A stretch of DNA of 63,302 nucleotides, taken from positions 1 through 63,302 of the forward strand of contig CAZCDS010000036.1 of the NCBI GenBank assembly GCA_964497585.1, given 5' to 3'. Source of the stretch: CAZCDS01 sp964497585. GTDB lineage: Bacteria > Desulfobacterota > Desulfomonilia > Desulfomonilales > Desulfomonilaceae. The translations under genes and the position numbers were made by a program. The number at the start of each line of letters is the position of its first letter. Position 1 is the first letter of the stretch. Shown piece by piece: positions 1-8,509 of the stretch. The notes beneath the pieces were generated by a model, which searched no databases, was not told where the DNA came from, and was given only the letters and a program-made list of their open reading frames with translations.

Positions 1-355
1 GACTTGCAGTCGACACGTTGAAGCCACCGCCTTGCAGGCGGTGGAGCCTTCACTTTAAACTCAGCGACGTCGGCGGGACCATCGCCATAGACTTTCAGCG
101 GGTCGACAAGGCTCAACCCCGGGAGTTGGATCTCTTGCAGCGTCTCCTGATATCCGGGAAACGCCGCCAGACGGAAGAACCTATACCGGCCCGAACCATC
201 CTTGAGGTCTGACACTGTACGGGAGTAAAACTATCATGCCATTGCCCAAAAAAGGCGAAGCCGGGAATAGCGGGAACGGCGCATCGTCGTGGGGCATGTG
301 ATTCGGGCCTCACGAGTCCATGCCTCTCAGGGTGTGCCGACGGAGACGTACCTCT
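1..355. other. Left-edge stretch without a recognised gene
   Basis: Apart from the hairpin at 19-52 no intact gene is recognised. On the minus strand one frame is open from about 215 towards the left edge and has a protein-like composition (it contains GRYRFFRLAAFPGY), so it may be the tail of a broken gene. I could not assign it to a family. Confidence 0.3.
19..52. repeat. Bulged hairpin resembling an IS200/IS605 end
   Basis: An imperfect palindrome: TGAAG and CTTCA form an outer stem, CCACCGCC and GGCGGTGG form a perfect 8-bp inner stem around a TTGCA loop, and AGC is bulged on the 3' side. Bulged GC-rich hairpins of this shape are typical of the single-stranded ends recognised by IS200/IS605 TnpA transposases. 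No transposase gene is visible nearby, so it may be a solo end or a REP-like element. A plain terminator is less likely because no T-run follows. Confidence 0.4.
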
Positions 356-1156
356 ATGCCTGCTCTCATAGACAACGACATGGTTGAGACGATCCATTCC
401 ACAGGCAAGACGAGAGGAAGCCTGCCTGATCGCGTGCCCATTCTCCAGCAGTATGACCTGCGGTATGACCGGCCTGCCGATAATGCGGTGATTACAGGTT
501 GCGAGGTCCTTTCGGTGCTTCCTGATGTGCTGTCTGTTCTCGCTCGCTTGTTCGACCGAGCCGGTTTCTCTTACACATTTCTCTCAAAGGAATACTGTTG
601 CGGGAATTACCTGTACCGTCCGGCAATCAAGGCTCGCGATGAGTCTGCCCTCACCGAGTGTAGGGAGCTTTCTAAAGAGTTCGTGACCATGAATGTCGAG
701 CAGGCCGAAGCCCTGGGTGCAAGCAGGCTCATCATTTTCTGTTCCCCGTGCTACCCCATTTATCGGCATGCCTTCCCCGATAAGGAGGTCCTTTTCTATC
801 CCGCGGCTCTGAACGAGATTCTGAAGCCGATCCCTTTCCACAAAGAGATCGATTACTATCCCGGCTGCTACAAGCTTCACCGCAAGTTTGCGCGCGTGCC
901 GATGGACCTCGAATCGACGCAACAGGTCTTCTCGAAGATGGAAGGTCTGCGCGTGAACCGAATCAGTGCTCCTCAGTGTTGCTTTACTCCGGAAGGACTT
1001 TCCCACATGGTGGGGAGCATCAGGACAAGCCTCCTCGTCCACATCTGTACGGGATGCTATCTTCAGGCGGTCAGCCACCTCCCGCAGAGCATCGATACCT
1101 CGGTGGTCATGCTGCCGGAGCTGATCCAAATGACTCAGGAGGGGAATACGCCATAG
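356..1156 (+). CDS. CCG-domain (HdrB/GlpC-like) Fe-S protein
   Basis: A 266-residue protein with the cysteine pattern of tandem CCG domains, as in heterodisulfide reductase subunit B and related quinone- or thiol-linked oxidoreductases. The first half has a CCGNYLYRP motif and CSPCYPIYR. The second half has YPGCYKLHR, then CCFTPEG where CCG would be expected, and CTGCYLQA. Family knowledge: such domains bind an unusual [4Fe-4S] cluster and take part in electron transfer to disulfides or quinones. The ATG at 356 is chosen because GGAG lies 10 nt upstream; an upstream ATG at 320 has no comparable site. It stands alone, with no hdrA or hdrC beside it, so its partner is unknown. The CCG-to-CCF change may alter the second cluster site. 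Confidence 0.7.
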   Translation: MPALIDNDMVETIHSTGKTRGSLPDRVPILQQYDLRYDRPADNAVITGCEVLSVLPDVLSVLARLFDRAGFSYTFLSKEYCCGNYLYRPAIKARDESALTECRELSKEFVTMNVEQAEALGASRLIIFCSPCYPIYRHAFPDKEVLFYPAALNEILKPIPFHKEIDYYPGCYKLHRKFARVPMDLESTQQVFSKMEGLRVNRISAPQCCFTPEGLSHMVGSIRTSLLVHICTGCYLQAVSHLPQSIDTSVVMLPELIQMTQEGNTP

Positions 1157-1861
1157 TAGAGCACCGGGCCCTCAGACATTTTCCCCTGCGAAAATCGCAT
1201 AGGATCAACCTCTTTTCCTTCGATAATCGCAAAACCGTTTTCCTGGTTATGCTGAATGATATTCGGGTAGTGACAGTAGCGCGGCAAAGGTCCATGGGAA
1301 CAGGGAGTTCCATCCTCCTTGAACAAAGCACGGAAGTTGTAAGTGCGCCAACGGTCGAAGTACCGAAACCGACCGGCTTTGACGAAGCTGCCTTGTTGGA
1401 CCACATCAAGAAATCCCACCTCAACCAGTTTCTTCTTCGCCTTGCTTATGGTCTTCTCCCCTTTGATTCCTCGCTCCTGCAAATACTTCGTGGGCAGGCC
1501 GAACTCACCGCTGTGTAGCAGGTTATCCGAGCCCGCATTTGAACAGACTCTCCTTTGGAATGCTATCTCGTTTCTTGGCACTTCTCGGAGCGTGTCGGAG
1601 CTGCGCCATGGATTCCAGTAGTACAAGCTTCTCCGCTTTGCTGCGGGCACGAAAGGCTTCGCCGTTCCAGATCTCCATCGGGATCCGGATGTACCCGCGT
1701 TCCTGATTCGCTTTCTTCCTCCTTTCTGATCGCCATTCTGCGATGGTCTTCGGTCTTGGTTTTGAGGTGTTTCTCCTGGGTTCAACACGCCGCGCGTGCG
1801 CCGTCTTCGAGGGCCACTTGAAAACAACATCCAGCAGAGTAAGAAGACGTCCTCTTTTCAT
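1135..1861 (-). pseudogene. Frameshifted winged-helix-like DNA-binding protein
   Basis: Two overlapping minus-strand frames together make one plausible protein. The N-terminal part starts at 1861 and runs to a stop at 1523; it contains RGYIRIPMEIWNGEAFR and SKAEKLVLLE. The C-terminal part continues in another frame from about 1540 with GEKTISKAKKKLVEVGFLDV, which reads like the recognition helix and wing of a replication-initiator-like or phage-type winged helix. The frames change near 1525-1545. The protein resembles hypothetical winged-helix proteins I associate with Desulfobacterota mobile regions, but this is from memory. Either the gene is dead or the assembly has a one-base error. Confidence 0.5.
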
Positions 1862-2038
1862 CGTGCCGGCAGGGTGGAATTCCTAAGCCGGGAACGTGAC
1901 GACGTGGGTCGTGCACTCTCCCTCGCGATGCCCCATAGCTGTTCCCGGAGGACTAAGAACTATACATCCGACTTAACAAGTGGTACATAATTCTGGGGGG
2001 ATGGTCAACATCCCTCTTCTAAGAAGCGGAGGTGCATC

Positions 2039-2782
2039 ATGAGTTCTGCTCTGGAAACCACGCTGGCGGAGGTTCAGAGCATTGTGAGTTCGGGCCTGGA
2101 CTGCACGGGCACCGTGCGGGTCCTCCGGCTGCTGGGGGAATCCCACTTCACCCTGGAATTACTGCAAGAAACGAAGTTGTACAGCGAATACCTTCCCAAG
2201 GCTGCGGAGCATCCTTTCACCGAAGAGCAGCGTTGCCTCCATTTCTTGTGGGACGCATTTGAGAAACTCCCCATGAACATGGTGGAATCGTTTGCCATTC
2301 CCTTTCGAAGGCTCATTGCTCGGCACCTCTTCCAACGATGCGGGAAGAACTTCATATCCGAGCGAAACGTCATCTTCAATTTTGGTCAGAATATTGCGGC
2401 GGGTGATGATGTCTTCTTGAACGCCGGCGTATACCTTGACTCGAAAGGCGGGATAACGTTGGGCAACTTTGTCTGCCTCACCGAAGACGTCAAGATCTTC
2501 ACCCATACGCATTCCGAGTCTGATCACGCGATCCGAACCTACCAGCCGGTGGTCGTGAAGGACTTTGCAAAGATCTACACCCGGGCGATCATCCTGCCTG
2601 GCGTCACCATTGGGGAACAGGCCATTGTTGCAAGCGACTCAATGGTACACCACGATGTTCCCCCCAACGCGGTTGTCGCCGGGATTCCCGCAAAAGTGGT
2701 CCGAGAGCGAAAGACCGAAGGGAGGCACGGCAAGGAACTCGATCAGATCTGGCTCTACAACGGTGCTTTTCAGGATGAATAG
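2039..2782 (+). CDS. Hexapeptide-repeat (LbH) O-acyltransferase
   Basis: A 247-residue protein. Residues 1-100 are helical and of unknown role. The C-terminal ~130 residues form a left-handed beta-helix typical of maltose/galactoside/NodL-type acetyltransferases, with GDDVFLNAGVYLDSKGGITLG, a THTHSESDH segment carrying the likely catalytic histidine, ILPGVTIGEQAIVASDS, and the closing AVVAGIPAKVVRE motif. It probably moves an acetyl group from acetyl-CoA to a sugar or other hydroxylated acceptor in the cytoplasm. The ATG at 2039 has GGAGG 7 nt upstream. It is not in an operon: the next gene is on the other strand. The acceptor cannot be predicted. Confidence 0.8.
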   Translation: MSSALETTLAEVQSIVSSGLDCTGTVRVLRLLGESHFTLELLQETKLYSEYLPKAAEHPFTEEQRCLHFLWDAFEKLPMNMVESFAIPFRRLIARHLFQRCGKNFISERNVIFNFGQNIAAGDDVFLNAGVYLDSKGGITLGNFVCLTEDVKIFTHTHSESDHAIRTYQPVVVKDFAKIYTRAIILPGVTIGEQAIVASDSMVHHDVPPNAVVAGIPAKVVRERKTEGRHGKELDQIWLYNGAFQDE

Positions 2783-2995
2783 GCGGCCAAAACCGGCAAG
2801 CGCAAGAACGTGCCCTCGGTTCTGGGTGTCCAAGGTCCCGATTTCATTAAGCCGTGGAGCGCAATCGACAGAAGGACCTTTGCACACCTCATTGTCGTCT
2901 CAACCAAGGCGAGTAGAAAGTCGCTCGGATTTGAGCTGACGGAGGCTAAGAACGGATCTCGCGTGCCCCAAGACTTGTGTTTCCGTACTGCACAA

Positions 2996-3352
2996 TTACC
3001 ACAACACGAAGTATTTCCGACCCTCTCGAAGTTCCGCCCGGAGTTTTTCCATGTGTCTCAATGCGGCTACTTCCCGCTCTAGTTCCGTAGGTGTTATCCC
3101 CAGTCGCTTGGCTAGATCTCTGGGTTCAATTCCGCCTGTGTCAGCCAAGACCTCCAGGATCTTCTCCTGTACCTCACTCGTTTGGAGTCCGCCGGTCTGT
3201 TCGCCCAATTGTTTTGCGCTGTAGACTGCCCACGGATCACAAGTTCGGGTGGGGGAGAGAGCGTCCATGTAACAGTCCTCACAAAGCATTTGTCCATGAA
3301 AAGGCCTCTCGTCGCCATGCCTGATTTCGGCCCCGCATCTGCTGCACTCCAT
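2996..3352 (-). CDS. Small zinc-finger protein with winged-helix-like tail
   Basis: A 118-residue protein beginning MECSRCGAEIRHG, with a second pair of cysteines in MLCEDCYMD, so one four-cysteine zinc site lies in residues ~3-30. The C-terminal half (EVQEKILEVLADTGG, DLAKRLGITPTELEREVAAL) looks like a small helix-turn-helix. The ATG at 3352 is chosen over the longer frame opening at 3493 because GGAGAG lies just upstream and the zinc motif starts there. A DNA-binding or regulatory role is plausible; no specific function is known to me. Confidence 0.6.
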   Translation of the reverse strand: MECSRCGAEIRHGDERPFHGQMLCEDCYMDALSPTRTCDPWAVYSAKQLGEQTGGLQTSEVQEKILEVLADTGGIEPRDLAKRLGITPTELEREVAALRHMEKLRAELREGRKYFVLW

Positions 3353-3606
3353 TTCAGTCTCTCCGTTCCAATTGATTTTTCGCGAACGCTGCCTGGGTAA
3401 CCACGTTGCATAGCAGGCTTGTTCAATCCTGCTCCCGTATGATACGTTTCCACGAGGTTCCTCGTCAATAGGAACGAGTTCAGTGTCCACCACATGAAGA
3501 GAGAGACATATACTAAGTAATAGTTATTATGTACGATAATGGTCGGCACAGGCGTCCGTTTCTCCTATTCCTGAGTCCAGTGCTATCGACAGACCTGCGC
3601 TCAATA

Positions 3607-3881
3607 GTTGTGCCACCACTCCTCGGAGTTGCGACTTTCCTGAGACATGTTCGGGCCACCATATTCTTTTCTCCGGCGCTAATAGCCTTGGTCCGTAATC
3701 CCGAGCTCCCGGCCCAGGTGCCTGATATTCTTCCTCCTCAAGATACGGACCTCCACCTCTCGAAGCTTCCCGATGATCTGCTCAACACTGTATCGCTTGC
3801 GCTTCATCGTGACCTCCCGTGAAGGCCGGATACTGCCACAGACTAACTCACAACCTGGGCCTCTTTTTTGGGGGCAGGCCA
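3607..3881 (-). mobile_element. IS3-family remnant: terminal repeat plus start of orfA
   Basis: The terminal region 3804-3881 matches the better-preserved copy at 26187-26266, including the GGGGGCAGGCCA end, and leads into an orfA-like reading frame from ATG 3807 (MKRKRYSVEQIIGKLRE). After GITDQGY there is an in-frame TAG, after which the frame still resembles orfA (RRRKEYGGPNMSQ) and then loses similarity near 3607. The element is truncated and dead: the transposase catalytic part is missing. It belongs with the solo ends at 18076, 27305 and 39534. Confidence 0.75.
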
Positions 3882-4129
3882 ATTGAGAGAACACCTTTTC
3901 GCCAGTACAGCCTCAAGGCTCCTGGTTCCACCGACATGTGAGAATGAGAAACAGAATAAAGACATCTGATAATTATTGACTGGTACGGCAACCCGCCTGC
4001 GTTGTTTGCCTCAGCCCAAAGCAGCCACCTCGGTGGACCTCATCACGGAGGAAATTGAAGGCTCCAAGATGGTGACTGCCGTACCGTGGCACACCTATAT
4101 GTGGTGAGGTACCGTGGCCCGGTCCACTG

Positions 4130-4516
4130 AAAACCCTCTTTTGTGCGGACGTGGCCAATTCCACCGCCATGTTTGAAAATTTCGCTCCTGAGGCTGTTCA
4201 TGAGATGATCGATGGGTGCTTTCATATCCTCATAGACGAGATCCACCGTTATGACGGGACAATCAACCCGTTCCGGGGTGACCCAGTACTGGCTCTTTTC
4301 GGTGCGGCCATTGCTCACGAGTATCATGCACAGCGGGCCAGCCATTCCGCTCTGGCCGTTCAGAAAGCCCTCGTATCATATTGTCAGAGTCTGAGAAAAC
4401 GCTATGGGATTGATGTCAAGATGCGCATAGGGCTCAACTGCGTTCCTGTCATGGTCGGCTCCATCGGTAACGATCTCCGCATGGTAACCCGTGTGGTAGC
4501 CCTTAACCTGGAATGA
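4130..4516 (+). pseudogene. Fragment of a class III adenylate/guanylate cyclase domain
   Basis: The frame reads like the catalytic domain of signalling cyclases found as N-terminal modules: ADVANSTAMFENF, EAVHEMIDGCFHIL, DEIHRYDGTINPFRGDPVLALFG, KMRIGLNCVPVMVGSIGNDLRM. In intact homologues the sequence runs on through a D-x-T-A-x-G-D segment; here it degenerates after DLRM and stops. The FRGDPVLALFG segment lacks the usual GD(G/A) after F-x-GD, so the metal and nucleotide site is damaged. There is no credible start codon before the ADVANST segment and nothing downstream. This is a relic. Confidence 0.7.
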
Positions 4517-4587
4517 ACTTCCGGTATGCCCGAACTACAAATTCTGGACACAAGTTGACCGGTGAAGGGCAACGTATCGCTGTGCAG

Positions 4588-4881
4588 TCATCCACCCGCC
4601 ACAAGAGGGAAAATCTGAAGAGTGTCACCTTCGTTCATTTCAGTATCTAAGCCATTCACAAGGTGCCGGTAGTGTCTGCCGTTGACCAAAACAAGACTTT
4701 CGGACCGAACCTCCTTTGTTTCGGGATCAAGAACCTTATCTGCAAACCCTGTTCCGTGCTTGTTGGATAGCTCTATGAGCATGTCCCGAATGGTAACGCG
4801 ACCGGTCTCCATTTCCAACTCGCCCTTGGAGTCCATGGTATCCTTCATGTCAAAGAATGCCTTTATCCTAATTTTCATCAC
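4588..4881 (-). CDS. MoaD/ThiS-family sulfur carrier protein
   Basis: A 97-residue ubiquitin-fold protein ending in the diagnostic Gly-Gly (QIFPLVAGG). MoaD-type proteins are adenylated and thiocarboxylated at this terminus and give sulfur to the dithiolene of molybdopterin or tungstopterin. The frame opens at a GTG (4881) directly followed by an ATG (4878); no strong ribosome-binding site is visible for either. It is the last gene of the minus-strand cluster that contains an aldehyde:ferredoxin oxidoreductase, so a dedicated role in the tungstopterin cofactor of that enzyme is plausible. ThiS or another sulfur-transfer role cannot be excluded. Confidence 0.75.
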   Translation of the reverse strand: MMKIRIKAFFDMKDTMDSKGELEMETGRVTIRDMLIELSNKHGTGFADKVLDPETKEVRSESLVLVNGRHYRHLVNGLDTEMNEGDTLQIFPLVAGG

Positions 4882-4939
4882 TCTTAAGCCCCAGATAAGG
4901 ATTCACTTCCCCGTTGAAGATCTGTTCGGTTCCGAGGAA

Positions 4940-5413
4940 CTACTCCCCCAGATATTCGGTCTGAAATGAGCTAATGGAACTCGCCATGGCCTTGATGAAT
5001 TGGGCATTTGCCATGACCTTGGGCATCGGCCCCTTGATCTTGAAAACGCCCTTTACTACTGCTTTGATGAAGTCCTCCTCGCCTTTCACCACGGGCTTTA
5101 AGTCAGCGTACGCACCGGTGCAGTAGAAGCCAGGATCCTTTGTTGAAGGATCTTGGAGCAAGGCGGCATCGCTGCACACGCCTGATGAAGTCTCACAGTA
5201 GATGTAGGCAGTTTCTTGCAACCCGGCCCCTGATTGAAGCTCGAAGATCCAGCTTCCATTGAAATCCTTCCCCCAGTTCTGCCCCTTTTCTTTGCAATCA
5301 GGATCATTGTTCATTGAATCCTTCCACGCGTCACACCACTCTTGCGACGGGAACAGGGCTATTTTCTTTGCCTCCTTTCCTTGTTCAGTAGGTGCTTTTG
5401 CTTGGCTTTCCAT
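4940..5413 (-). CDS. SCP2 sterol-binding-domain protein (copy C)
   Basis: A close homologue of the 140-residue SCP2 protein at 15319-15741: both have an FPSQEWC/YPSQEWC start, NND, (W)G.DFNG, GFYCTG.YAD.KPVVKGE.DFI and a YLGE C-terminus. SCP2 folds bind lipids, sterols or fatty acyl-CoAs in a hydrophobic tunnel. Homology begins at residue IALFPSQEW, whose first codon is ATA (5362-5360) with GGAGG exactly 8 nt upstream; the homologue has ATG there. The nearest in-frame ATG is at 5413 (used here), with no convincing ribosome-binding site, and a further one lies at 5464. The true start may therefore be ATA at 5362, giving 140 residues. It sits between the CooC-like gene and moaD-like gene of the cluster. 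Confidence 0.7.
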   Translation of the reverse strand: MESQAKAPTEQGKEAKKIALFPSQEWCDAWKDSMNNDPDCKEKGQNWGKDFNGSWIFELQSGAGLQETAYIYCETSSGVCSDAALLQDPSTKDPGFYCTGAYADLKPVVKGEEDFIKAVVKGVFKIKGPMPKVMANAQFIKAMASSISSFQTEYLGE

Positions 5414-5656
5414 ACCGGTAGCGAAATGTCGCCCCGCGCCCGGAAATTCCGGTCTTTGCGGCACAGGCCTGGACCGTCCAACGCCCCATGCCGAGAACGT
5501 GTTCGGTGCAATCAGTCGCCACGTAATGAAGATCGATTGTTTCGGCTCTGTTCGTATCTGTTATCCTCGGTCATCCATGCGCGTTGCACGGAATCGGTTA
5601 CCTCTCTCGCCCCGGCATCTTCATGCCCGAATCCGTACCGTTCCCTCGGGTCTCGT

Positions 5657-6442
5657 CTAGCTCGCCAACGCCAAGTCGCTGAGAATCCGCTTCATTGCGA
5701 GTACACCGGGTGAGTCGTCCGGTAAGTCACTTGTCGGCCGGCCAAGTAGATCGTAATCTGCGATATTGTCATCAGCGGGGATGATACCCCACAGATCGAG
5801 CCCCATCTGTAAGGCTTTCTCACTGATTTCAGCGAGGCCTTTGCCGGCTTTGTTGATGAGCAGCCCTGTCCGATAGTCCCCTTGGACACCATAATCATTG
5901 GCTATTTTCTTGAGGTACGATGCAGTCCGAAGCCCTTTGATCGTGGGATCAGATACCATCATGAGCGTGGTGATAGCGTTGATTACCCGCCTATTTATCT
6001 GCTCTATTCCAGCCTCGCAATCGATGAGCGTGACACCGTACCTGCTGCTCAGGGATTCGATCCCGTATTTCAGGAGTTCATTGATACCGCAATAACAGCC
6101 CGGCCCCTCGGCCTGTCCAAGCACCAGTAAATCCATTCCTTGCAGAGGAATCAAAACTTCGTGCATAATAACATCGCCGATGTGCGTATCCCCTACCTCT
6201 TGTTTGTGCCTGGGATCCTCGATAAAGCTCCTTCTGAGTTCACCGAGAGTCTTGTTCGGATTTGCGCCAAGGGCGTACGTGAGACTGATGGGCGGATCGG
6301 CGTCGACGACCAGGAGCCTGGACCCCTTTTCCGAAAGGATCTTGGCCATCATCGCCACACACGTGGTTTTGCCGACCCCACCTTTGCCGACTACGGCAAT
6401 CACATCTCTCTTGGTATCAGCCAAAGGGGACTTGTTCGTCAC
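5657..6442 (-). CDS. CooC-like P-loop ATPase (metallochaperone type)
   Basis: A 261-residue MinD/ParA-superfamily ATPase. A deviant Walker A (VVGKGGVGKTTC) sits near residue 17 and LLVVDADPP follows. A CYC motif (GPGCYCGINELLKYG) occurs near residue 117, at the position of the CXC motif that binds metal in CooC, the nickel-insertion factor of carbon monoxide dehydrogenase. The start is GTG at 6442, with GGAG 9 nt upstream. No CO dehydrogenase gene is present in the window; its neighbours are two BadF/BcrA-type ATPases and SCP2 genes. It may mature a metal or Fe-S site in the ring-reductase-like complex or AOR, or act on an enzyme encoded elsewhere. Confidence 0.75.
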   Translation of the reverse strand: MTNKSPLADTKRDVIAVVGKGGVGKTTCVAMMAKILSEKGSRLLVVDADPPISLTYALGANPNKTLGELRRSFIEDPRHKQEVGDTHIGDVIMHEVLIPLQGMDLLVLGQAEGPGCYCGINELLKYGIESLSSRYGVTLIDCEAGIEQINRRVINAITTLMMVSDPTIKGLRTASYLKKIANDYGVQGDYRTGLLINKAGKGLAEISEKALQMGLDLWGIIPADDNIADYDLLGRPTSDLPDDSPGVLAMKRILSDLALAS

Positions 6443-6507
6443 TTGGAACTCTCCTGATCATTGGACATTATGACTTCTCGTGGCTGTCAAAGAGGAGCGC
6501 GACCCAC

Positions 6508-7332
6508 TCATCCTCCTGAGGCCCGTTGCTCACTTCTTTTCGTCTTCAACTCCCGCTCTCTTCGCTCCCGGGCAAACAGGGCAGCGCCCAGGGCGCCAAC
6601 GATCTGGGGATCAACACCACCCAGCTCGACAACATCCACTTCCAATACGTCTCTTAGGCTGCTCACGACGGCCGTGTTCTTGGCCACACCCCCGGTGATG
6701 GTCACCTCGAGCCTGACCCCCACTCTCTTGGCCATTTTGCTGATACGCTCAGCCATGGCCCGGTTCACGCCCGCCGCTATATCCGCACGGTCTTTTCCGT
6801 CGTTGACCATGCACATGACATCAAACTGCGCCAGCACGGTGCATGTCTTGGTGATACCGATTGGGTCTGTCGCGTTGAAGGATATTGGTCCCAGCTCTTC
6901 AAGTTTCACGCCCAGGACCTTGGCCATGCCTTCCAGGAACCGGCCTGTGCCGGCCGCACATTTGTCGTTCATCATGAAATCGGCCATGTACCCGAACTTA
7001 TCCACACGGATGACTTTGAGATCCTGCCCGCCAATATCAATGACGGTTCTGACATCAGGGTTTGCCCAATGGGCGCCTTTTCCATGACAGGAGATCTCTG
7101 AAATACTGCTGTCTGCAAAAGGGATCTTCTCCCGGCCGTAACCGGTACTCACACAGTAGTCAATCTCGTCTAAGGAAAGGCTTGCTTTTTCCAGGGCCAG
7201 GGTCATCACTTCCTGGGCTGTCTGTACAGGCCTTGGTCTCACCCGCATAATCTCATAAGCCGCTATCGTATTGTCTCTTAGTATGACGGCCTCGCCCGAA
7301 AGCGATCCCACATCACAACCTGCGACAATCAT
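6508..7332 (-). CDS. BadF/BcrA/HgdC-type ATPase subunit (activase 1)
   Basis: A 274-residue ASKHA-fold ATPase of the family that drives low-potential electrons into benzoyl-CoA reductases and 2-hydroxyacyl-CoA dehydratases. It has the phosphate loop GCDVGSLSGE, DIGGQDLKVI, KCAAGTGRFLE with a cluster-ligand cysteine, TCTVL with the second ligand cysteine, and the ITGGVAKN adenosine motif. Two subunits share one [4Fe-4S] cluster in known members. The usual FAESEV after the second cysteine is LAQFDV here. The ATG at 7332 has a GGGGTG-type site upstream. It lies 11 bp downstream of the second ATPase gene, which suggests cotranscription and a heterodimer (BcrA/BcrD or BzdP/BzdQ style). Confidence 0.85.
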   Translation of the reverse strand: MIVAGCDVGSLSGEAVILRDNTIAAYEIMRVRPRPVQTAQEVMTLALEKASLSLDEIDYCVSTGYGREKIPFADSSISEISCHGKGAHWANPDVRTVIDIGGQDLKVIRVDKFGYMADFMMNDKCAAGTGRFLEGMAKVLGVKLEELGPISFNATDPIGITKTCTVLAQFDVMCMVNDGKDRADIAAGVNRAMAERISKMAKRVGVRLEVTITGGVAKNTAVVSSLRDVLEVDVVELGGVDPQIVGALGAALFARERRERELKTKRSEQRASGG

Positions 7333-7343
7333 CTGTACACCCC

Positions 7344-8126
7344 TTATTCTGATGCTCTTTCTTGTGCCCGCAATGCGGCGCCAAGGGCACCGATGATCTG
7401 TGAATCCAATTGGATCGCGGCCGTCTCCACCCCAAGCTTCTCTTCAATGGCCTTAATCACCCCCACATTCTTGGCGACCCCACCGGTCACCACGATGTCA
7501 GGCTCCACACTGAGTCTTCTCGCCATTGAGGCCACGCTCCCACCGATCGCATAGGTGATGCCCGCTGCAATTTCCGAAGGGTCTATCCCATCATTCACGT
7601 GGGTCACGATCTCGCTCTCCCCAAACACCGCACATTGGGCACTAATATGGGCCCGGCCGTTTGCCGCCAGGGCCACGGAACCAAACTCCTCTACAGTGAT
7701 TTCCAATGCCTGGGCCGCCATATCCAAAAAAAAGCCGGTCCCTGATGCGCAGCGGTCATTGCTCCTGTATTCGATGACCTTCCCTTCGTCGGCCTGAATA
7801 TTGATGACCGTGGTGCCCAAACCGCCAATGTTGATGATCGTCCTGGTAGAGGGCAGGAGCCAGTGAGTTCCTTTGGCCAAGCAACTTATCATACTCTCGG
7901 TACTGTGTGGAATGGACATGTACCGCTCTCCCCAGCCGGTTCCCCCCCGGTGGGTGATCTGATCAAGTGACACCCGGCTATCTGACAGGACGTTTTGAAG
8001 AGACCGCTGGAAAGCTTCACGGAGCCGCCCTTCGTTCAAGGTAATATCAACCGCCTCTACTTTTCGCTGGTTCAAGATTACCGTTTTTGTTGTAATGGCT
8101 CCGATGTCACAGCCCAAACTAATCAT
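7344..8126 (-). CDS. BadF/BcrA/HgdC-type ATPase subunit (activase 2)
   Basis: A 260-residue ATPase paralogous to its neighbour. It shows LGCDIGAITTKTVI, NIGGLGTTVI, RCASGTGFFLD with the first cluster cysteine, AQCAVFGESEIV with the second, and VTGGVAKN. The longer frame opens at 8225, but ATG 8126 is chosen because AGGAG lies just upstream and the family sequence starts MISLGCDIG. The canonical (F/G)ESE segment is kept here but lost in the partner, so the two have specialised. Two different ATPase subunits beside two substrate subunits is the composition of class I benzoyl-CoA reductase (for example BcrABCD), whereas 2-hydroxyacyl-CoA dehydratases normally use one homodimeric activator. Confidence 0.85.
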   Translation of the reverse strand: MISLGCDIGAITTKTVILNQRKVEAVDITLNEGRLREAFQRSLQNVLSDSRVSLDQITHRGGTGWGERYMSIPHSTESMISCLAKGTHWLLPSTRTIINIGGLGTTVINIQADEGKVIEYRSNDRCASGTGFFLDMAAQALEITVEEFGSVALAANGRAHISAQCAVFGESEIVTHVNDGIDPSEIAAGITYAIGGSVASMARRLSVEPDIVVTGGVAKNVGVIKAIEEKLGVETAAIQLDSQIIGALGAALRAQERASE

Positions 8127-8509
8127 CTGAAGTCTCCTGTTCATGGTCCTCTTGCTTTGCCGGGAGCGTCGTCTCCGTCCCTGGCATCCGGAGAAGTCTC
8201 CATCCGGTGCGTTCTTAACCGTCAACTCAAGAATAGCTGGAGGGTTGGATGGAGACGCCAGGAACGCCTATGGAAATCAGTTGAACTCAACCTTCTCCGG
8301 ACGGACCTGGGGTGCTATTGACATTTTCCGTTCCAACCGTTCATCAGCATGGTGCTCGTGAATGACCAGCCTCCCACGGCAGCCACCACTCGGCATTCCT
8401 CTCGGAAGAAGCCCGGCAGAACTTCAAGTCGATGCATGAACCTGCGCATCATCGCATCGTTCCGGACCGGAGGCGAACACCGGATGAGCCAAAACAGAGC
8501 TCTTCCTCG
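8127..8509. other. 383-bp gap inside the ring-reductase-like cluster
   Basis: This is the largest gap in the minus-strand cluster, between the BcrB-like subunit gene and the ATPase genes it should work with. I see no gene, no convincing terminator and no strong promoter. It may separate two transcription units. Confidence 0.4.

Noticed and set aside
584..1129. 181-codon minus-strand frame
   Set aside because: It lies entirely opposite the CCG-domain gene, whose cysteine motifs are clearly real.
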